From: Streptosporangiaceae bacterium
Lineage (GTDB): Bacteria; Actinomycetota; Actinomycetes; Streptosporangiales; Streptosporangiaceae
DNA: 34,581 nt
Reading direction: 5' to 3'
Assembly (NCBI GenBank): GCA_025964695.1
Contig: JAOPYK010000218.1
Span: forward strand, 1 to 34,581
Shown piece after piece: positions 15,748-24,660 of the stretch. Each line of letters opens with the position of its first letter. The first letter of the stretch is position 1. The translations under genes were made by a program, and so were the position numbers. The notes under the pieces are model-generated. The model worked only from the letters and a program-made list of their open reading frames with translations, did no database searches and had not been told where the DNA came from.

Positions 15748-18102
15748 ATGCCTCAGACCCTGAACGAGACGCAACTGCGGGCGATCGACGCCTACTGGCG
15801 CGCCGCGAACTATCTCTCGGTCGGGCAGATCTATCTGCTGGCCAACCCGCTGTTGCGGGAGCCGCTGAGCCGGGAGCAGATCAAGCCCCGGCTGCTCGGG
15901 CACTGGGGCACCTCTCCGGGGCTGAACTTCTGCTACGCCCACCTCAACCGGGTGATCAAGGCCAGGGACCTGGACATGATGTACGTCATGGGGCCCGGGC
16001 ACGGCGGGCCCGCGGCGGTGGCCAACGCCTGGCTGGAGGGCACCTACAGCGAGGTCTATCCGCACATCTCCCGGGACGCCGGCGGCATGGCCCGGTTGTT
16101 CCGGCAGTTCTCCTTCCCCGGCGGGATCCCCAGTCATGTGGCACCGGAGACGCCTGGATCGATCCACGAGGGCGGTGAGCTCGGCTACTCCCTCACCCAC
16201 GCCTACGGCGCCGCCTTCGACAACCCGGACCTGGTCGTGGCCTGCATCGTGGGAGACGGTGAGGCCGAGACGGGACCGCTCGCCGCGAGCTGGCACTCCA
16301 ACAAGTTCCTGGACCCCACGCGGGATGGGGCGGTCCTCCCGATCCTGCACCTCAACGGCTACAAGATCGCCAATCCCGCCGTGCTGGCGCGGATCCCCGA
16401 GAGCGAGTTGATGGCCCTGATGGAGGGGTACGGCTACCGCCCGTACCTCGTCAGCGGTGACGAACCGGCCGCCATGCACGAGCAGATGGCCGCGATCCTC
16501 GATGAGGCGCTGACGGAGATCTCCCGTATCCAGTCGGCGGCCCGTACGGGCGAGCGTACGGACCGGCCGCGCTGGCCAATGATCATTCTGCGCTCCCCCA
16601 AGGGCTGGACCGGGCCCAAGGAGGTCGACGGGCTGCCGGTCGAGGGGACCTGGCGCGCCCATCAGGTGCCCCTGCCCGGGGTGCGGGAGAACCCGGCGCA
16701 TCTCGCTCAGCTGGAGGAGTGGATGCGGTCGTACCGGCCCGAGGAACTGTTCGACGAGGAGGGACGGCCGGTCGCGGAGCTGCGTGACCTCGCGCCGGTG
16801 GGAGGCCGGCGGATGAGCGCCAATCCCCATGCCAACGGCGGGCTCCTGCTCCGGCCGCTGGCGCTGCCGGACTTCCGGGACTACGCGGTGCCGGTGGACA
16901 AGCCCGGCACCACCCCCACCGAACCCACCCGGCGGCTGGGCGCCTTCCTGCGCGACATCATCACGGCCAACCCGGAGAACTTCCGGATCATGGGGCCGGA
17001 CGAGACCGAGTCCAACCGGCTCGGGGACGTCTTCGAGGTGACCGACCGGGTGTGGGAGGCCGAACGGCTGGACACCGACGAGCACCTCGGCCCGCACGGC
17101 CGGGTGATGGAGGTGCTGAGCGAGCATCTGTGCCAGGGCTGGCTGGAGGGCTATCTGCTGACCGGAAGGCACGGCCTGTTCAACAGTTACGAGGCGTTCG
17201 TGCACATCGTCGACTCGATGTTCAACCAGCACGCCAAGTGGCTGAAGGTGACCCGGCAGATTCCCTGGCGGCGGCCCATCGCCTCGCTGAACTACCTGCT
17301 CAGCTCGCACGTGTGGCGGCAGGACCACAACGGCTTCACGCACCAGGATCCCGGCTTCCTCGACGTGGTGATGAACAAGAAAGCCGAGATCATCCGCATC
17401 TATCTGCCGCCGGACGCCAACACCCTGCTGTCGGTCGCCGACCACTGCCTGCGCTCACGTGACTATGTCAACGTGGTCGTCGCCGGCAAGCAGCCCGCGC
17501 TCAACTGGCTGGGGATGGACGAGGCCGTCATCCACTGCACCCGGGGCATCGGCATCTGGGAGTGGGCGAGCACCGACGGCGGCGCCGACCCCGACGTCGT
17601 CCTCGCGTGTGCCGGTGACATCCCGACCCTGGAGACGCTGGCCGCCGTGGACCTGCTACAGCAGAACTGCCCGGACCTGCGCGTACGGGTCATCAACGTG
17701 GTCGACCTGATGCGGCTGCAGCCTCCGTCGGAGCACCCGCACGGCCTGCCGGATCCGGAGTTCGACGCCCTGTTCACCGTGGACAAGCCGGTCGTCTTCG
17801 CCTTCCACGGCTACCCCTACCTCATCCACCGGCTCACCTACCGGCGCAACGGGCACGACAACTTCCATGTCCGCGGCTACCGGGAAGAGGGCACCACCAC
17901 CACGCCGTTCGACATGGTGATGCTCAACGAACTGGACCGCTACCACCTGGTGATGGACGTCATCGACCGGGTGCCCGCGCTGGGTGGCAGGGTCGCGCAC
18001 ATCCGGCAGCAGATGGCCGATCAGCGGTTGCGTCACCGGGCCTACGCCCGTGAGCACGGTGAGGACCCCGCCGATGTGCGCGACTGGATCTGGCCCTACT
18101 GA
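15748..18102 (+). CDS. xfp: Xylulose-5-phosphate/fructose-6-phosphate phosphoketolase
   Basis: This complete 784-residue enzyme cleaves xylulose 5-phosphate (and possibly fructose 6-phosphate) with phosphate to acetyl phosphate plus glyceraldehyde 3-phosphate or erythrose 4-phosphate, using thiamine diphosphate and magnesium. Features: N-terminal ThDP domain with [11 protein letters not shown] (about 51-61), MGPGHGGPA (81-89), [13 protein letters not shown] (137-149) and [10 protein letters not shown] (169-178); the middle domain with DETESNRL and [12 protein letters not shown]; the C-terminal domain ending RDWIWPY. ATG 15748 follows GAAGGTGG. It produces an ATP-yielding acetyl phosphate; no acetate kinase or phosphotransacetylase is in the window, so it would use ones elsewhere. 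The stop codon region is duplicated (see the 22-bp repeat). Confidence 0.95.
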   Translation: MPQTLNETQLRAIDAYWRAANYLSVGQIYLLANPLLREPLSREQIKPRLLGHWGTSPGLNFCYAHLNRVIKARDLDMMYVMGPGHGGPAAVANAWLEGTYSEVYPHISRDAGGMARLFRQFSFPGGIPSHVAPETPGSIHEGGELGYSLTHAYGAAFDNPDLVVACIVGDGEAETGPLAASWHSNKFLDPTRDGAVLPILHLNGYKIANPAVLARIPESELMALMEGYGYRPYLVSGDEPAAMHEQMAAILDEALTEISRIQSAARTGERTDRPRWPMIILRSPKGWTGPKEVDGLPVEGTWRAHQVPLPGVRENPAHLAQLEEWMRSYRPEELFDEEGRPVAELRDLAPVGGRRMSANPHANGGLLLRPLALPDFRDYAVPVDKPGTTPTEPTRRLGAFLRDIITANPENFRIMGPDETESNRLGDVFEVTDRVWEAERLDTDEHLGPHGRVMEVLSEHLCQGWLEGYLLTGRHGLFNSYEAFVHIVDSMFNQHAKWLKVTRQIPWRRPIASLNYLLSSHVWRQDHNGFTHQDPGFLDVVMNKKAEIIRIYLPPDANTLLSVADHCLRSRDYVNVVVAGKQPALNWLGMDEAVIHCTRGIGIWEWASTDGGADPDVVLACAGDIPTLETLAAVDLLQQNCPDLRVRVINVVDLMRLQPPSEHPHGLPDPEFDALFTVDKPVVFAFHGYPYLIHRLTYRRNGHDNFHVRGYREEGTTTTPFDMVMLNELDRYHLVMDVIDRVPALGGRVAHIRQQMADQRLRHRAYAREHGEDPADVRDWIWPY

Positions 18103-18136
18103 CCGCCAGGGCATGCCCTACTGACCGCCAGGGCAT
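18093..18136. repeat. 22-bp tandem duplication over the phosphoketolase stop
   Basis: A 22-base unit containing CTACTGACCGCCAGGGCA occurs at 18093-18114 and again at 18115-18136. The first copy includes the last codons and the stop; the second lies downstream. GCCCT and AGGGC at the unit ends can pair into a small stem, so the pair might aid termination between the convergent xfp and cydC genes. Confidence 0.8.
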
Positions 18137-18179
18137 GGGGTGTCGCGCATCCGAGCGAAGCTGCCCGTCTCCGCCGGGT

Positions 18180-19919
18180 CTAAACGGAGGGCGTACGGAG
18201 ACCGGGCCGAATACGGCCGAGGGACTGCCGGAACCAGCCGTCGGCGGCCAGCAGGTCCGCGTGGGAACCGCGTGCGAGCACCCTGCCCTCGCCCAGCACG
18301 ACGATCTCGTCGATCTCCTCCAGCCCTTCGAGCTCGTGAGTGATCAGCAGGGTGGCCCGGCCCCGGGTGGCGTCCAGCAGGTCGGCGGTCAGTGCCCTGC
18401 GCGCCTCGGGGTCCAGCTGGCCGGTCGGCTCGTCGAGCACCATGATCGGCGGATCGGCCAGAAGCGCCCGGGCCAGCGCGAGGCGCTGCCGCTGGCCGCC
18501 GGACATCCGGCTCCCGTACGTGCCGGCCTCGGTGCCGAGCCCGTCCGGGAGTCCACGCAGCCAGGGCCCGAGCCGCGCCGACTCCATGGCCGTGATGAGC
18601 TCGGCGTCGGAGGCACCGGGCTTGGCGAGCAACAGGTTGGCTCGCAGGTCACCGGCGAAGACGTGCGGGTCCTGCGGCACACCGCCGATGACCCGCCGTG
18701 CGTCGTCCGGGTCGTACGCGGTGAGCGGCAGGCCGCCGAGCAGCACTTCTCCTTCGTCGGGGTCGCGGAAGCGCAGCAGTACGGCCGCGAGCGTGCTCTT
18801 GCCCGCGCCGCTGGGCCCGACGAGAGCGATCCGGCGGCCGGGCGGCAGGTCGAGGTCCACTCCGTCGAGCGCCCAGGGCTCCGCCGGGCCGTACCGCACG
18901 CGCAGCCTCCGGATGCGCAGCGCCGTGGGTCCCGAGGGCGGCTCCGCCGGCACGGCCACCCGGGTGGTCGCGGACGGTGCGTCGAGTACGCCGAACAGCC
19001 GTACGGCCGCCGCCCGGAGCGCACCGAGCCGGGCGGCGACCGGCGGCAGCGGCGCGACCACCTCGAAGGCCGCCAGCACGGTCAGCACGGCGACGGCGAG
19101 GGGGACGGACGTGAGGGTGCCGTGCGCCACGGCGGCGACGCCGAGCAGCAGCACGGCCCAGACCGTCAGCCCGGTGATCAGGGCGGACGCTCCGGCACCG
19201 AGGCCCACCAGCAGGGCGTCCCGGCGCGCCACCGCGGTCAGCTCCGCGTCGGCCGCGGCCACCCGCTCCAGGACCGTGTCCACGGCGCCATAGGCGATGA
19301 GGTCGGGAGCACCGGACAGCAGGTCGGTGACCTCGGTGGCGAGGCCGCCGCGTGCGGTGGCGAGCCGGGCACCGGGACGGCGCCCGAGCGCGCTGGACAG
19401 CACCGGGACGCAGAGCCCGGCGAGCAGCAGTCCGACGGCGAGCAGAGCACCGGCGGGCCAGTAGACGACGGTGACCAGCACCACCGTGCCGCCGCCCGCG
19501 ATCGCCGCGACGATCGCGGGGGCGAGGCCGCGCAGCAGCAGGTCCTGAGCCGCGTCGACATCGCTGACCAGCCGCGTCACCAGGTCACCGCCGCGGAAAA
19601 GGCGTAGCGGCTCGGATATGGCGAGCCGGTCGTAGACCCGCGAGCGGATGCCGGTCAGGGCGCGCAACGCGGCATCGTGGGTGAGAAGCCGTTCGGCATA
19701 GCGCAGGAGCCCGCGGCCGACACCGAGCGCCCGGACCGTGACGACGGCCACCGACAGGGCCGCGACCGAGGGGTGCTGGGCGGCGCGGGCCAGCAGCCAG
19801 GCGGATGTGGCGAGCAGGGCGATCCCGGCACCGGTCGCGGCCGCGCCGGCGACGGCTCCGAGCAGGAGGCGCGGCCCGGGCCTGGCGAGCGCGACCAGGC
19901 GCACCAGCGGCCGGGTCAT
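18180..19919 (-). CDS. cydC: Thiol reductant ABC exporter subunit CydC
   Basis: This 579-residue ABC protein joins a six-helix membrane domain (about residues 1-310) to a nucleotide-binding domain: Walker A GPSGAGKST at 368, signature MSGGQRQRLALARAL near 472, Walker B IMVLDEPTGQLD and H-loop LLITHEL. With CydD it exports glutathione or cysteine-type thiols to the cell surface, which is needed to assemble cytochrome bd. ATG 19919 overlaps the cydD stop as ATGA. It is the last gene of cydABDC and converges with xfp. Assignment as CydC rather than CydD follows gene order and the N-terminal GAVAGAAATGAGIALLATSA segment. Confidence 0.9.
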   Translation of the reverse strand: MTRPLVRLVALARPGPRLLLGAVAGAAATGAGIALLATSAWLLARAAQHPSVAALSVAVVTVRALGVGRGLLRYAERLLTHDAALRALTGIRSRVYDRLAISEPLRLFRGGDLVTRLVSDVDAAQDLLLRGLAPAIVAAIAGGGTVVLVTVVYWPAGALLAVGLLLAGLCVPVLSSALGRRPGARLATARGGLATEVTDLLSGAPDLIAYGAVDTVLERVAAADAELTAVARRDALLVGLGAGASALITGLTVWAVLLLGVAAVAHGTLTSVPLAVAVLTVLAAFEVVAPLPPVAARLGALRAAAVRLFGVLDAPSATTRVAVPAEPPSGPTALRIRRLRVRYGPAEPWALDGVDLDLPPGRRIALVGPSGAGKSTLAAVLLRFRDPDEGEVLLGGLPLTAYDPDDARRVIGGVPQDPHVFAGDLRANLLLAKPGASDAELITAMESARLGPWLRGLPDGLGTEAGTYGSRMSGGQRQRLALARALLADPPIMVLDEPTGQLDPEARRALTADLLDATRGRATLLITHELEGLEEIDEIVVLGEGRVLARGSHADLLAADGWFRQSLGRIRPGLRTPSV

Positions 19920-21571
19920 GCGGGCACCTCCACCCGGCCCGGGTCGAGGTGGACGACCTCGTCGGCGTCCGCCGCCCAGCCGTGTCCATGGGCGGCGGTC
20001 AGCACCGTACGGCCGGTCATGAGCCGCCGGGTCGCGACGCGGACGGCCTCGGCGTTGCCGGGGTCCAGGTGGGCGGTCGGCTCGTCGAGGAGCACGATCG
20101 GCGCGTTCCGGCAGAAGGCACGGGCCAGCGCGAGGCGCTGCCGCTGCCCGGCCGAGAGCCGGAGTCCGCGAGCTCCTATCGGCGTGGCGTAGCCGCCGGG
20201 GAGCGCCATGATGAACTCGTGGGCCTCCGCGTCGCGCGCCGCGCGCCGTACGTCCGCGTCACTCGCGCCTGGGGCGCCGAGCCGGATGTTGGCCGTGATG
20301 CTGCCCGCCACCAGGTACGGCTGCTGGGGCACCCAGGCCAGCAGCCTCCGCCACTCGTCCGGGTCGAACACTGACAGATCGGTATCATCAACCAGGATGC
20401 GGCCGGTGGTCGGCTCAGCGAACCGCAGCAGAAGCGCGAGCAGCGAGCTCTTGCCTGCACCGCTCGGCCCGGTGAGCGCATAGCGGCGACCGGTCTCCAG
20501 GGTCAGCGACACCTCCCGGAGGGCTGGTTCGTCCCGGCCCGGGTAGACCAGTGTCACGTCCTCGAACACGATCCGCCGCGGCCCCGATGGCGGCACGGTT
20601 GTCGCCATCGCGGGGGCTGGGGCGGGGACGGGGGTCTCCAGGATCTCGAAGACCTGCCCCGCGGCGGCGACCCCCTCCATGCTCGCGTGGAAACGGGCCC
20701 CGACCTCGCGCAGCGGAAGGTAGGCCTCGGGAGCGAGGATGAGCACCAGGAGCGCCGTCTCGTAGGACAGCGAGCCGCCCCGCAGCCGCAGGCCGACCTC
20801 GACGGCGACCAGGGCCGTGGCGAGGGTGGCCAGAAGTTCCAGGACGAGTGCGGACAGGAACGCGACGCGCAGGGTGGCCATGGTCGCCTTGCGGTGCTCG
20901 TCGCAGACCTTCCGGATCAGCGCCGCCTGAGCCTTGGCTCGGCGGAACACCGCGAGGGTGGGCAGGCCCTCGACCACATCCAGGAAGTGACCGCCGAGCC
21001 CGGCGAGCAGCCGCCACTGCCGCTCGGTGCGCGCGCGGGTGTGCAGGCCGATGAGGATCATGAAGACCGGGATGAGCGGGATGGTCAGGGCGACGACCAG
21101 CGCGGACATCCAGTCGGCGGAGGCCAGCACGGCCAGGACGGACGCGGGGACCAGCACGGCGAGGCAGAGCTGCGGCAGATAGCGGGCGAAGTAGTCGTCG
21201 AGGGCGTCCAGGCCGCGGGTGGCCAGGGTGGCGATCTCTCCGGGCCGTTCGCCGGAGAGCCGGCCGGGCCCGAGCCTCGCGGCCCGGGCGACCAGCCGCA
21301 GTCGCAGCTGGGACTTGGTCTTCGCGGCGGCGCGCAGCGCCGCGACCTCTCCCCCGTACGTGGTCGCGGCGCGGATCAGCACCACCCCGAGCAGGAGCAG
21401 CAACGGCGTCCGCGCGGCCTCGCCGTGCACCGCTCCGCCGATCACCCGAGCGAGCAGGGCGGCCTGGGCGAGGATGCAGGCCGTGGTAAGCATCCCGAGC
21501 CCGACGGTCACGACCAGATGGTTCCGGGCCGCCCGTGCGACCGACAGCAGTCTCGGATCGACGGGCTTCAC
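19916..21571 (-). CDS. cydD: Thiol reductant ABC exporter subunit CydD
   Basis: The protein has 551 residues from GTG 21571, which overlaps the cydB stop as GTGA. The membrane domain (about 1-310) is followed by the ATPase domain: Walker A GPSGAGKSS at 368, signature LSAGQRQRLALARAF near 473, Walker B IVLLDEPTAHLD and an H-loop in LTAAHGHGW. Signature LSAGQ rather than LSGGQ is common in CydD. It pairs with CydC as a heterodimeric exporter of thiols required for cytochrome bd maturation. A longer open frame continues upstream through cydB but its sequence there is the antisense-like read of cydB and is not protein-like. Confidence 0.9.
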   Translation of the reverse strand: MKPVDPRLLSVARAARNHLVVTVGLGMLTTACILAQAALLARVIGGAVHGEAARTPLLLLLGVVLIRAATTYGGEVAALRAAAKTKSQLRLRLVARAARLGPGRLSGERPGEIATLATRGLDALDDYFARYLPQLCLAVLVPASVLAVLASADWMSALVVALTIPLIPVFMILIGLHTRARTERQWRLLAGLGGHFLDVVEGLPTLAVFRRAKAQAALIRKVCDEHRKATMATLRVAFLSALVLELLATLATALVAVEVGLRLRGGSLSYETALLVLILAPEAYLPLREVGARFHASMEGVAAAGQVFEILETPVPAPAPAMATTVPPSGPRRIVFEDVTLVYPGRDEPALREVSLTLETGRRYALTGPSGAGKSSLLALLLRFAEPTTGRILVDDTDLSVFDPDEWRRLLAWVPQQPYLVAGSITANIRLGAPGASDADVRRAARDAEAHEFIMALPGGYATPIGARGLRLSAGQRQRLALARAFCRNAPIVLLDEPTAHLDPGNAEAVRVATRRLMTGRTVLTAAHGHGWAADADEVVHLDPGRVEVPA

Positions 21572-22563
21572 GGCGTCACGTCGGCACGGGTGAGCCGCCG
21601 GCGAAAGATCCAGTAGGTCCAGCCCTGGTAGAGCAGGACGATCGGGGTGGCGATCGCGGCCAGCCAGGTCACGACCGTGAGGGTGTAAGGGCCCGACGCG
21701 GCACCGGTCACCGTCAGGCTCACCGCGGGATCGGTGGTGGACGGCAGCACGTTCGGCCACAGCGCCCCGAACAGCGTGACGACGGTCAACACGATCGCCA
21801 CCGCGGTGGCGCCGAACGCCACGCCCTCGCGGCCCCGTACGGCCGCCGCGGCTCCGGCGGCGAGCGCCACCGCGGCCACCGCCGCGGTCACCGCGGTCCC
21901 CGGCTTGCCGTGCAGATGCTGGGTCCAGGCCAGGAACCCGGTGAGCGCCGGGACCGCCACGGCGGCCGAGGAGAACGCCGCCCGGCGCGCCCGCTCCCGT
22001 ACCAGGCCTTCGGTCTTCAGGGTGAGGAACACCGCGCCGTGCAGGAGGAACACCGCCAGCGTGGTGAACCCGCCGAGCAGGGCGTACGGGCTGAGCAGGT
22101 CGGCCGGTGAGGCGTGCACGGTGCCGCGGGCGTCCATCGGCAGCCCGCGCACCAGGTTCGCGAACGCGACCCCCCAGATCAGGGCGGGCAACGCGCTGCC
22201 CCAGAAGATCGCCCGGTCGCACCAGGCGCGCCACCGGTCGCCGTCCACTTTGCCGCGCCATTCCAAGGCGACGGCGCGCAGGATGAGCGCCACCAGGACC
22301 AGCAGGAACGGCAGGTAAAAGCCGCTGAACATGGACGCGTACCAGGCCGGGAAGGCGGCGAAGGTGGCCCCCGCGGCCACGATCATCCAGACCTCGTTTC
22401 CGTCCCAGACCGGCCCGATCGCGGCGAGCACGACACTCCGGTCCACCGGGTCGCGGCCGATCCGCCGCAGCAGCATGCCGACGCCGAAGTCGAAGCCTTC
22501 CAGCAGGAAGTAACCGGCCCACAGGAAGGCGATGAGCCAGAACCAGACGGTGGTGAGTTCCAT
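21568..22563 (-). CDS. cydB: Cytochrome bd ubiquinol/menaquinol oxidase subunit II
   Basis: CydB has 331 residues with about eight membrane helices. The N-terminal FWLIAFLWAGYFLLEGFDFG and GPVWDGNEVWMIVAAGATFAAFPAWYA are the hallmark CydB segments; the WDGNEVW loop is nearly invariant. It forms the second core subunit next to CydA. ATG 22563 follows GAGGGAG and lies 29 bases after the cydA stop. Together with CydA it reduces oxygen to water using quinol with high oxygen affinity and without proton pumping. Confidence 0.95.
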   Translation of the reverse strand: MELTTVWFWLIAFLWAGYFLLEGFDFGVGMLLRRIGRDPVDRSVVLAAIGPVWDGNEVWMIVAAGATFAAFPAWYASMFSGFYLPFLLVLVALILRAVALEWRGKVDGDRWRAWCDRAIFWGSALPALIWGVAFANLVRGLPMDARGTVHASPADLLSPYALLGGFTTLAVFLLHGAVFLTLKTEGLVRERARRAAFSSAAVAVPALTGFLAWTQHLHGKPGTAVTAAVAAVALAAGAAAAVRGREGVAFGATAVAIVLTVVTLFGALWPNVLPSTTDPAVSLTVTGAASGPYTLTVVTWLAAIATPIVLLYQGWTYWIFRRRLTRADVTP

Positions 22564-22592
22564 ACGTCGCTCCCTCGAAGAAGAACGCGCGG

Positions 22593-23993
22593 TCAGTAGG
22601 AGAAGGCGGGCTCGGCCTCGGCGGGGGCGGGCGTGTCCGCCTGCGGCCCCTTCTTGACATGCCGGAGGATCAGCCATCCCTCGACGAGGGAGAGCACTCC
22701 GTAGAGCAGGGTGAAGACCGTGAGGGAGATGGCCACCTCGGTGAGGCTGACGCCCGGTGAGACGCTCGCGGCGGTCAGCAGCTCGCCCTGGACGGTCCAC
22801 GGCTGGCGGCCGATCTCCGACAGCAGCCAGCCCATGATGTTGGCGGCGAACGGCAACGGCACGGCGATCACCGACGCGTACAGGAGCCGGCGTCCCCACA
22901 CGGTGTCCAGCCGGCGGAGCCGGCCGCGCCTGCGGGTGAGCCAGAGCCCCGCGGCGGCCAGCATGACGGCGGACATGCCCAGGCCCATCATCAGCCGGAA
23001 GGACCAGTAGGTGACACCGACGACCGGGGTGTAGTCGCCGGGGCCGTAGGTCTTGGCGTACTGGTCCTGGAGCTGGTTGACGCCCCGCACGGTGCCGCTG
23101 AAGTGCCCGGTCGCCAGGAAACCGAGCACCCCGGGGACCTGCAGGTTGACGTGGTTGCGGCCGTGCTCGACGTCGCCCACGGCGAACAGCGAGAACCCGG
23201 CGCCGTGCTCGGTGTTCCAGAGCGCCTCGGCGCCGGCGAGCTTCATCGGCTGGTACCTGTGCGCGAGCTTGGCGGACTGGTCGCCGGAGAACACCGCCAG
23301 CGCTCCGCCGATCACGGTCACCGCCAGCGCGGCCCGCAGCGCCGGGCGGAACAGATCGATCTCGCTGGTACGGAGCATCCGGTACGCGCTGACCGCGGCG
23401 ACGAAGACCCCGGCGACGATGAGGGAACCGGCGAACGTGTGCAGGTACTCCACGACGGCGGGCCACTGGGTGAGCATCGCCCAGATGTCGGTCAGCCTGG
23501 CCTGCCCGGTCACATGGTCGACGGCGTAGCCGACCGGGTGCTTCATCCACGCGTTGGCGGACAGGATGAAGTACATCGACAGGTTGCTGCCCAGGGCTGC
23601 CAGCCAGATCGTGGCCAGATGGACCTTCCTGGGCAGCCGGTCCCAGCCGAAGATCCACAGCCCCAGGAAGGTCGATTCGAGGAAGAACGCCAGCAGCCCC
23701 TCCATGGCCAGCGGCACCCCGAACACATCCCCGACGAACCGGGAGTACTGGCTCCAGTTCATGCCGAACTGAAACTCCTGCACGATGCCGGTGACCACGC
23801 CCATCGCGAAGTTGATCAGGAAGAGCCTGCCGAAGAAGTGGGTCTGACGCAGGTACTCGGGCTTCCTGGTGCGGTACCAGGCGGTCTGCAGCCCGGCGAC
23901 GATCAGCGACAGGCCGATCGTCAGCGGCACGAAGACGAAGTGGTAGATGGTCGTGATCCCGAACTGCCAGCGGCTCAGGTCGAGTGCGTTGAT
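22593..23993 (-). CDS. cydA: Cytochrome bd oxidase subunit I, apparent ATC start
   Basis: CydA carries the hemes b558, b595 and d. The reading frame with family homology begins NALDLSRWQFGITTIYHF and VFVPLTIGLS, with the first position an ATC codon at 23993 where relatives have ATG. A good ribosome site AGGGAGG (24008-24002) ends eight bases before that ATC, and no ATG, GTG or TTG exists in frame between it and the upstream stop. The next possible start, GTG 23930, would drop the His in YHF (residue 18, the ligand equal to E. coli His19) and most of helix 1. From 23993 the protein has 466 residues, normal for the family. GRQPW, EFQFGMNWS and the short Q-loop after WNTEHGAGFS are all present. 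The ATC may be a true rare start, a mutation or a sequencing error. Confidence 0.88.
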   Translation of the reverse strand: MNALDLSRWQFGITTIYHFVFVPLTIGLSLIVAGLQTAWYRTRKPEYLRQTHFFGRLFLINFAMGVVTGIVQEFQFGMNWSQYSRFVGDVFGVPLAMEGLLAFFLESTFLGLWIFGWDRLPRKVHLATIWLAALGSNLSMYFILSANAWMKHPVGYAVDHVTGQARLTDIWAMLTQWPAVVEYLHTFAGSLIVAGVFVAAVSAYRMLRTSEIDLFRPALRAALAVTVIGGALAVFSGDQSAKLAHRYQPMKLAGAEALWNTEHGAGFSLFAVGDVEHGRNHVNLQVPGVLGFLATGHFSGTVRGVNQLQDQYAKTYGPGDYTPVVGVTYWSFRLMMGLGMSAVMLAAAGLWLTRRRGRLRRLDTVWGRRLLYASVIAVPLPFAANIMGWLLSEIGRQPWTVQGELLTAASVSPGVSLTEVAISLTVFTLLYGVLSLVEGWLILRHVKKGPQADTPAPAEAEPAFSY

Positions 23994-24001
23994 ACCGATC
24001 G

Positions 24002-24008
24002 CCTCCCT
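24002..24008 (-). promoter_or_regulatory. Ribosome binding site of cydA
   Basis: AGGGAGG on the minus strand sits eight bases before the ATC at 23993 and too far (over 70 bases) from the GTG at 23930. It therefore decides in favour of the upstream, non-canonical start. Confidence 0.7.
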
Positions 24009-24030
24009 TAGAACGGAGCTCCACCACGGA

Positions 24031-24059
24031 TCGTAGTACTACGACTTGTAGTACTACTT
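24031..24059. promoter_or_regulatory. Two palindromes GTAGTACTAC upstream of cydA (candidate operator)
   Basis: GTAGTACTAC is its own reverse complement and occurs at 24033-24042 and 24048-24057, 15 bases apart. The inner halves also form TACTAC-GACTT-GTAGTA. The first copy is part of a longer 14-base palindrome TCGTAGTACTACGA. The dyads resemble in style the TACA/TGTA operators of BlaI/MecI-type repressors, but the regulator is not identifiable from the window. Confidence 0.6.
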
Positions 24060-24068
24060 TCCGTAGAG

Positions 24069-24084
24069 CGTGATAATGATCACG
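24069..24084. promoter_or_regulatory. CRP/FNR-family-like dyad upstream of cydA
   Basis: CGTGAT-AATG-ATCACG is a perfect 6+6 inverted repeat. Its core GTGA-N6-TCAC equals the CRP half-site arrangement, and TGAT-N4-ATCA the FNR one. It lies about 83 bases before the cydA start. CRP control of cydAB is known in mycobacteria, which supports the reading. Confidence 0.55.
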
Positions 24085-24129
24085 TTCCGTTGGGGACTTC
24101 GGGTGATGGCGCGTCCGCCGCGCGGCTCG

Positions 24130-24264
24130 CTACCGGTGCAGTTCGAGCATCGGGTCGAGGAACTGGCGCATGTGCTCGCGGAACCGCCGCAGTTCCACGG
24201 CGTCCCGGACCCCGACGGTCCGGACGGGCGCGCGAATCTCACCGACCCAGGGCAATCCGGGCAT
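24130..24264 (-). CDS. Possible 44-residue protein of unknown function
   Basis: An ORF from ATG 24264 to TAG at 24130 has nearly all G/C third positions and a helix-like end DAVELRRFREHMRQFLDPML. It is divergent from the zinc-ribbon gene with a 15-base gap. There is no clear ribosome site, and the plus strand is also open here, so this may be chance. I do not recognise a family. Confidence 0.3.
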   Translation of the reverse strand: MPGLPWVGEIRAPVRTVGVRDAVELRRFREHMRQFLDPMLELHR

Positions 24265-24279
24265 GGTAGATGTTTCGGC

Positions 24280-24513
24280 ATGTTCTCCAGGAAGAAGCGC
24301 GCGCTGATCAGCCCGCCGGTCACGCCCTGTCCGGACTGTGACGGCCGCCGGGCGGTGGTGGACGGCTCGCTCGAAATGCATCTCTACCGGCGGGGCAGGC
24401 CGCTGAGCAAGCTGGAGGGCTCGGTCTGCCTCGGCTGCGGGCGGGTCTGGTGGTACGCCGTGGAGCTGGAGAAGCTCCGCGAGTCCTTGCCCGCCGAGGA
24501 TCACGCCGGGTAA
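24280..24513 (+). CDS. Small zinc-ribbon protein of unknown function
   Basis: From ATG 24280 the protein has 77 residues with two Cys pairs, PCPDC near residue 17 and CLGCG near 50, spaced as in a zinc ribbon. Between them is a strand-like stretch VVDGSLEMHLYRRGRP. The frame stays open upstream to about 24070, but that part has no family look and overlaps the cydA control region. A ribosome site is weak. Similar short zinc-ribbon proteins beginning MF(G/S)RKK are common in actinomycetes and have no known role. Confidence 0.6.
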   Translation: MFSRKKRALISPPVTPCPDCDGRRAVVDGSLEMHLYRRGRPLSKLEGSVCLGCGRVWWYAVELEKLRESLPAEDHAG

Positions 24514-24572
24514 GGGACCGTACGTTTCCCCCCGGGCCGCGTGCGAGGGATTCGCGCCTCGGCCGAAAGCCC

Positions 24573-24578
24573 TATGAT
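24573..24578 (+). promoter_or_regulatory. Possible -10 element for the deacetylase gene
   Basis: TATGAT stands 83 bases before the deacetylase start in an otherwise GC-rich stretch. No good -35 is found at the usual distance, so this is tentative. Confidence 0.3.
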
Positions 24579-24660
24579 CCGGTGGAGTTCATGGACCGGG
24601 CTAGCGGGAAGAGGGGAGACTGTGGGCATCGGCGACTGCTCGGACATCTAGGGATGGACA

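Noticed and set aside
15517-17445. Long open frame on the minus strand (642 codons) under phosphoketolase
   Set aside because: It is opposite an unmistakable phosphoketolase and has no recognisable domain.
21572-22660. Upstream extension of the cydD frame through cydB
   Set aside because: The sequence there is Arg/Gly-rich noise; cydB in the other frame is certain and the GTG at 21571 fits the coupling.
24514-24660. Riboswitch (for example c-di-AMP type) upstream of the wall-acting deacetylase
   Set aside because: I could not find the conserved core of any known class; the region is short and lacks matching helices.
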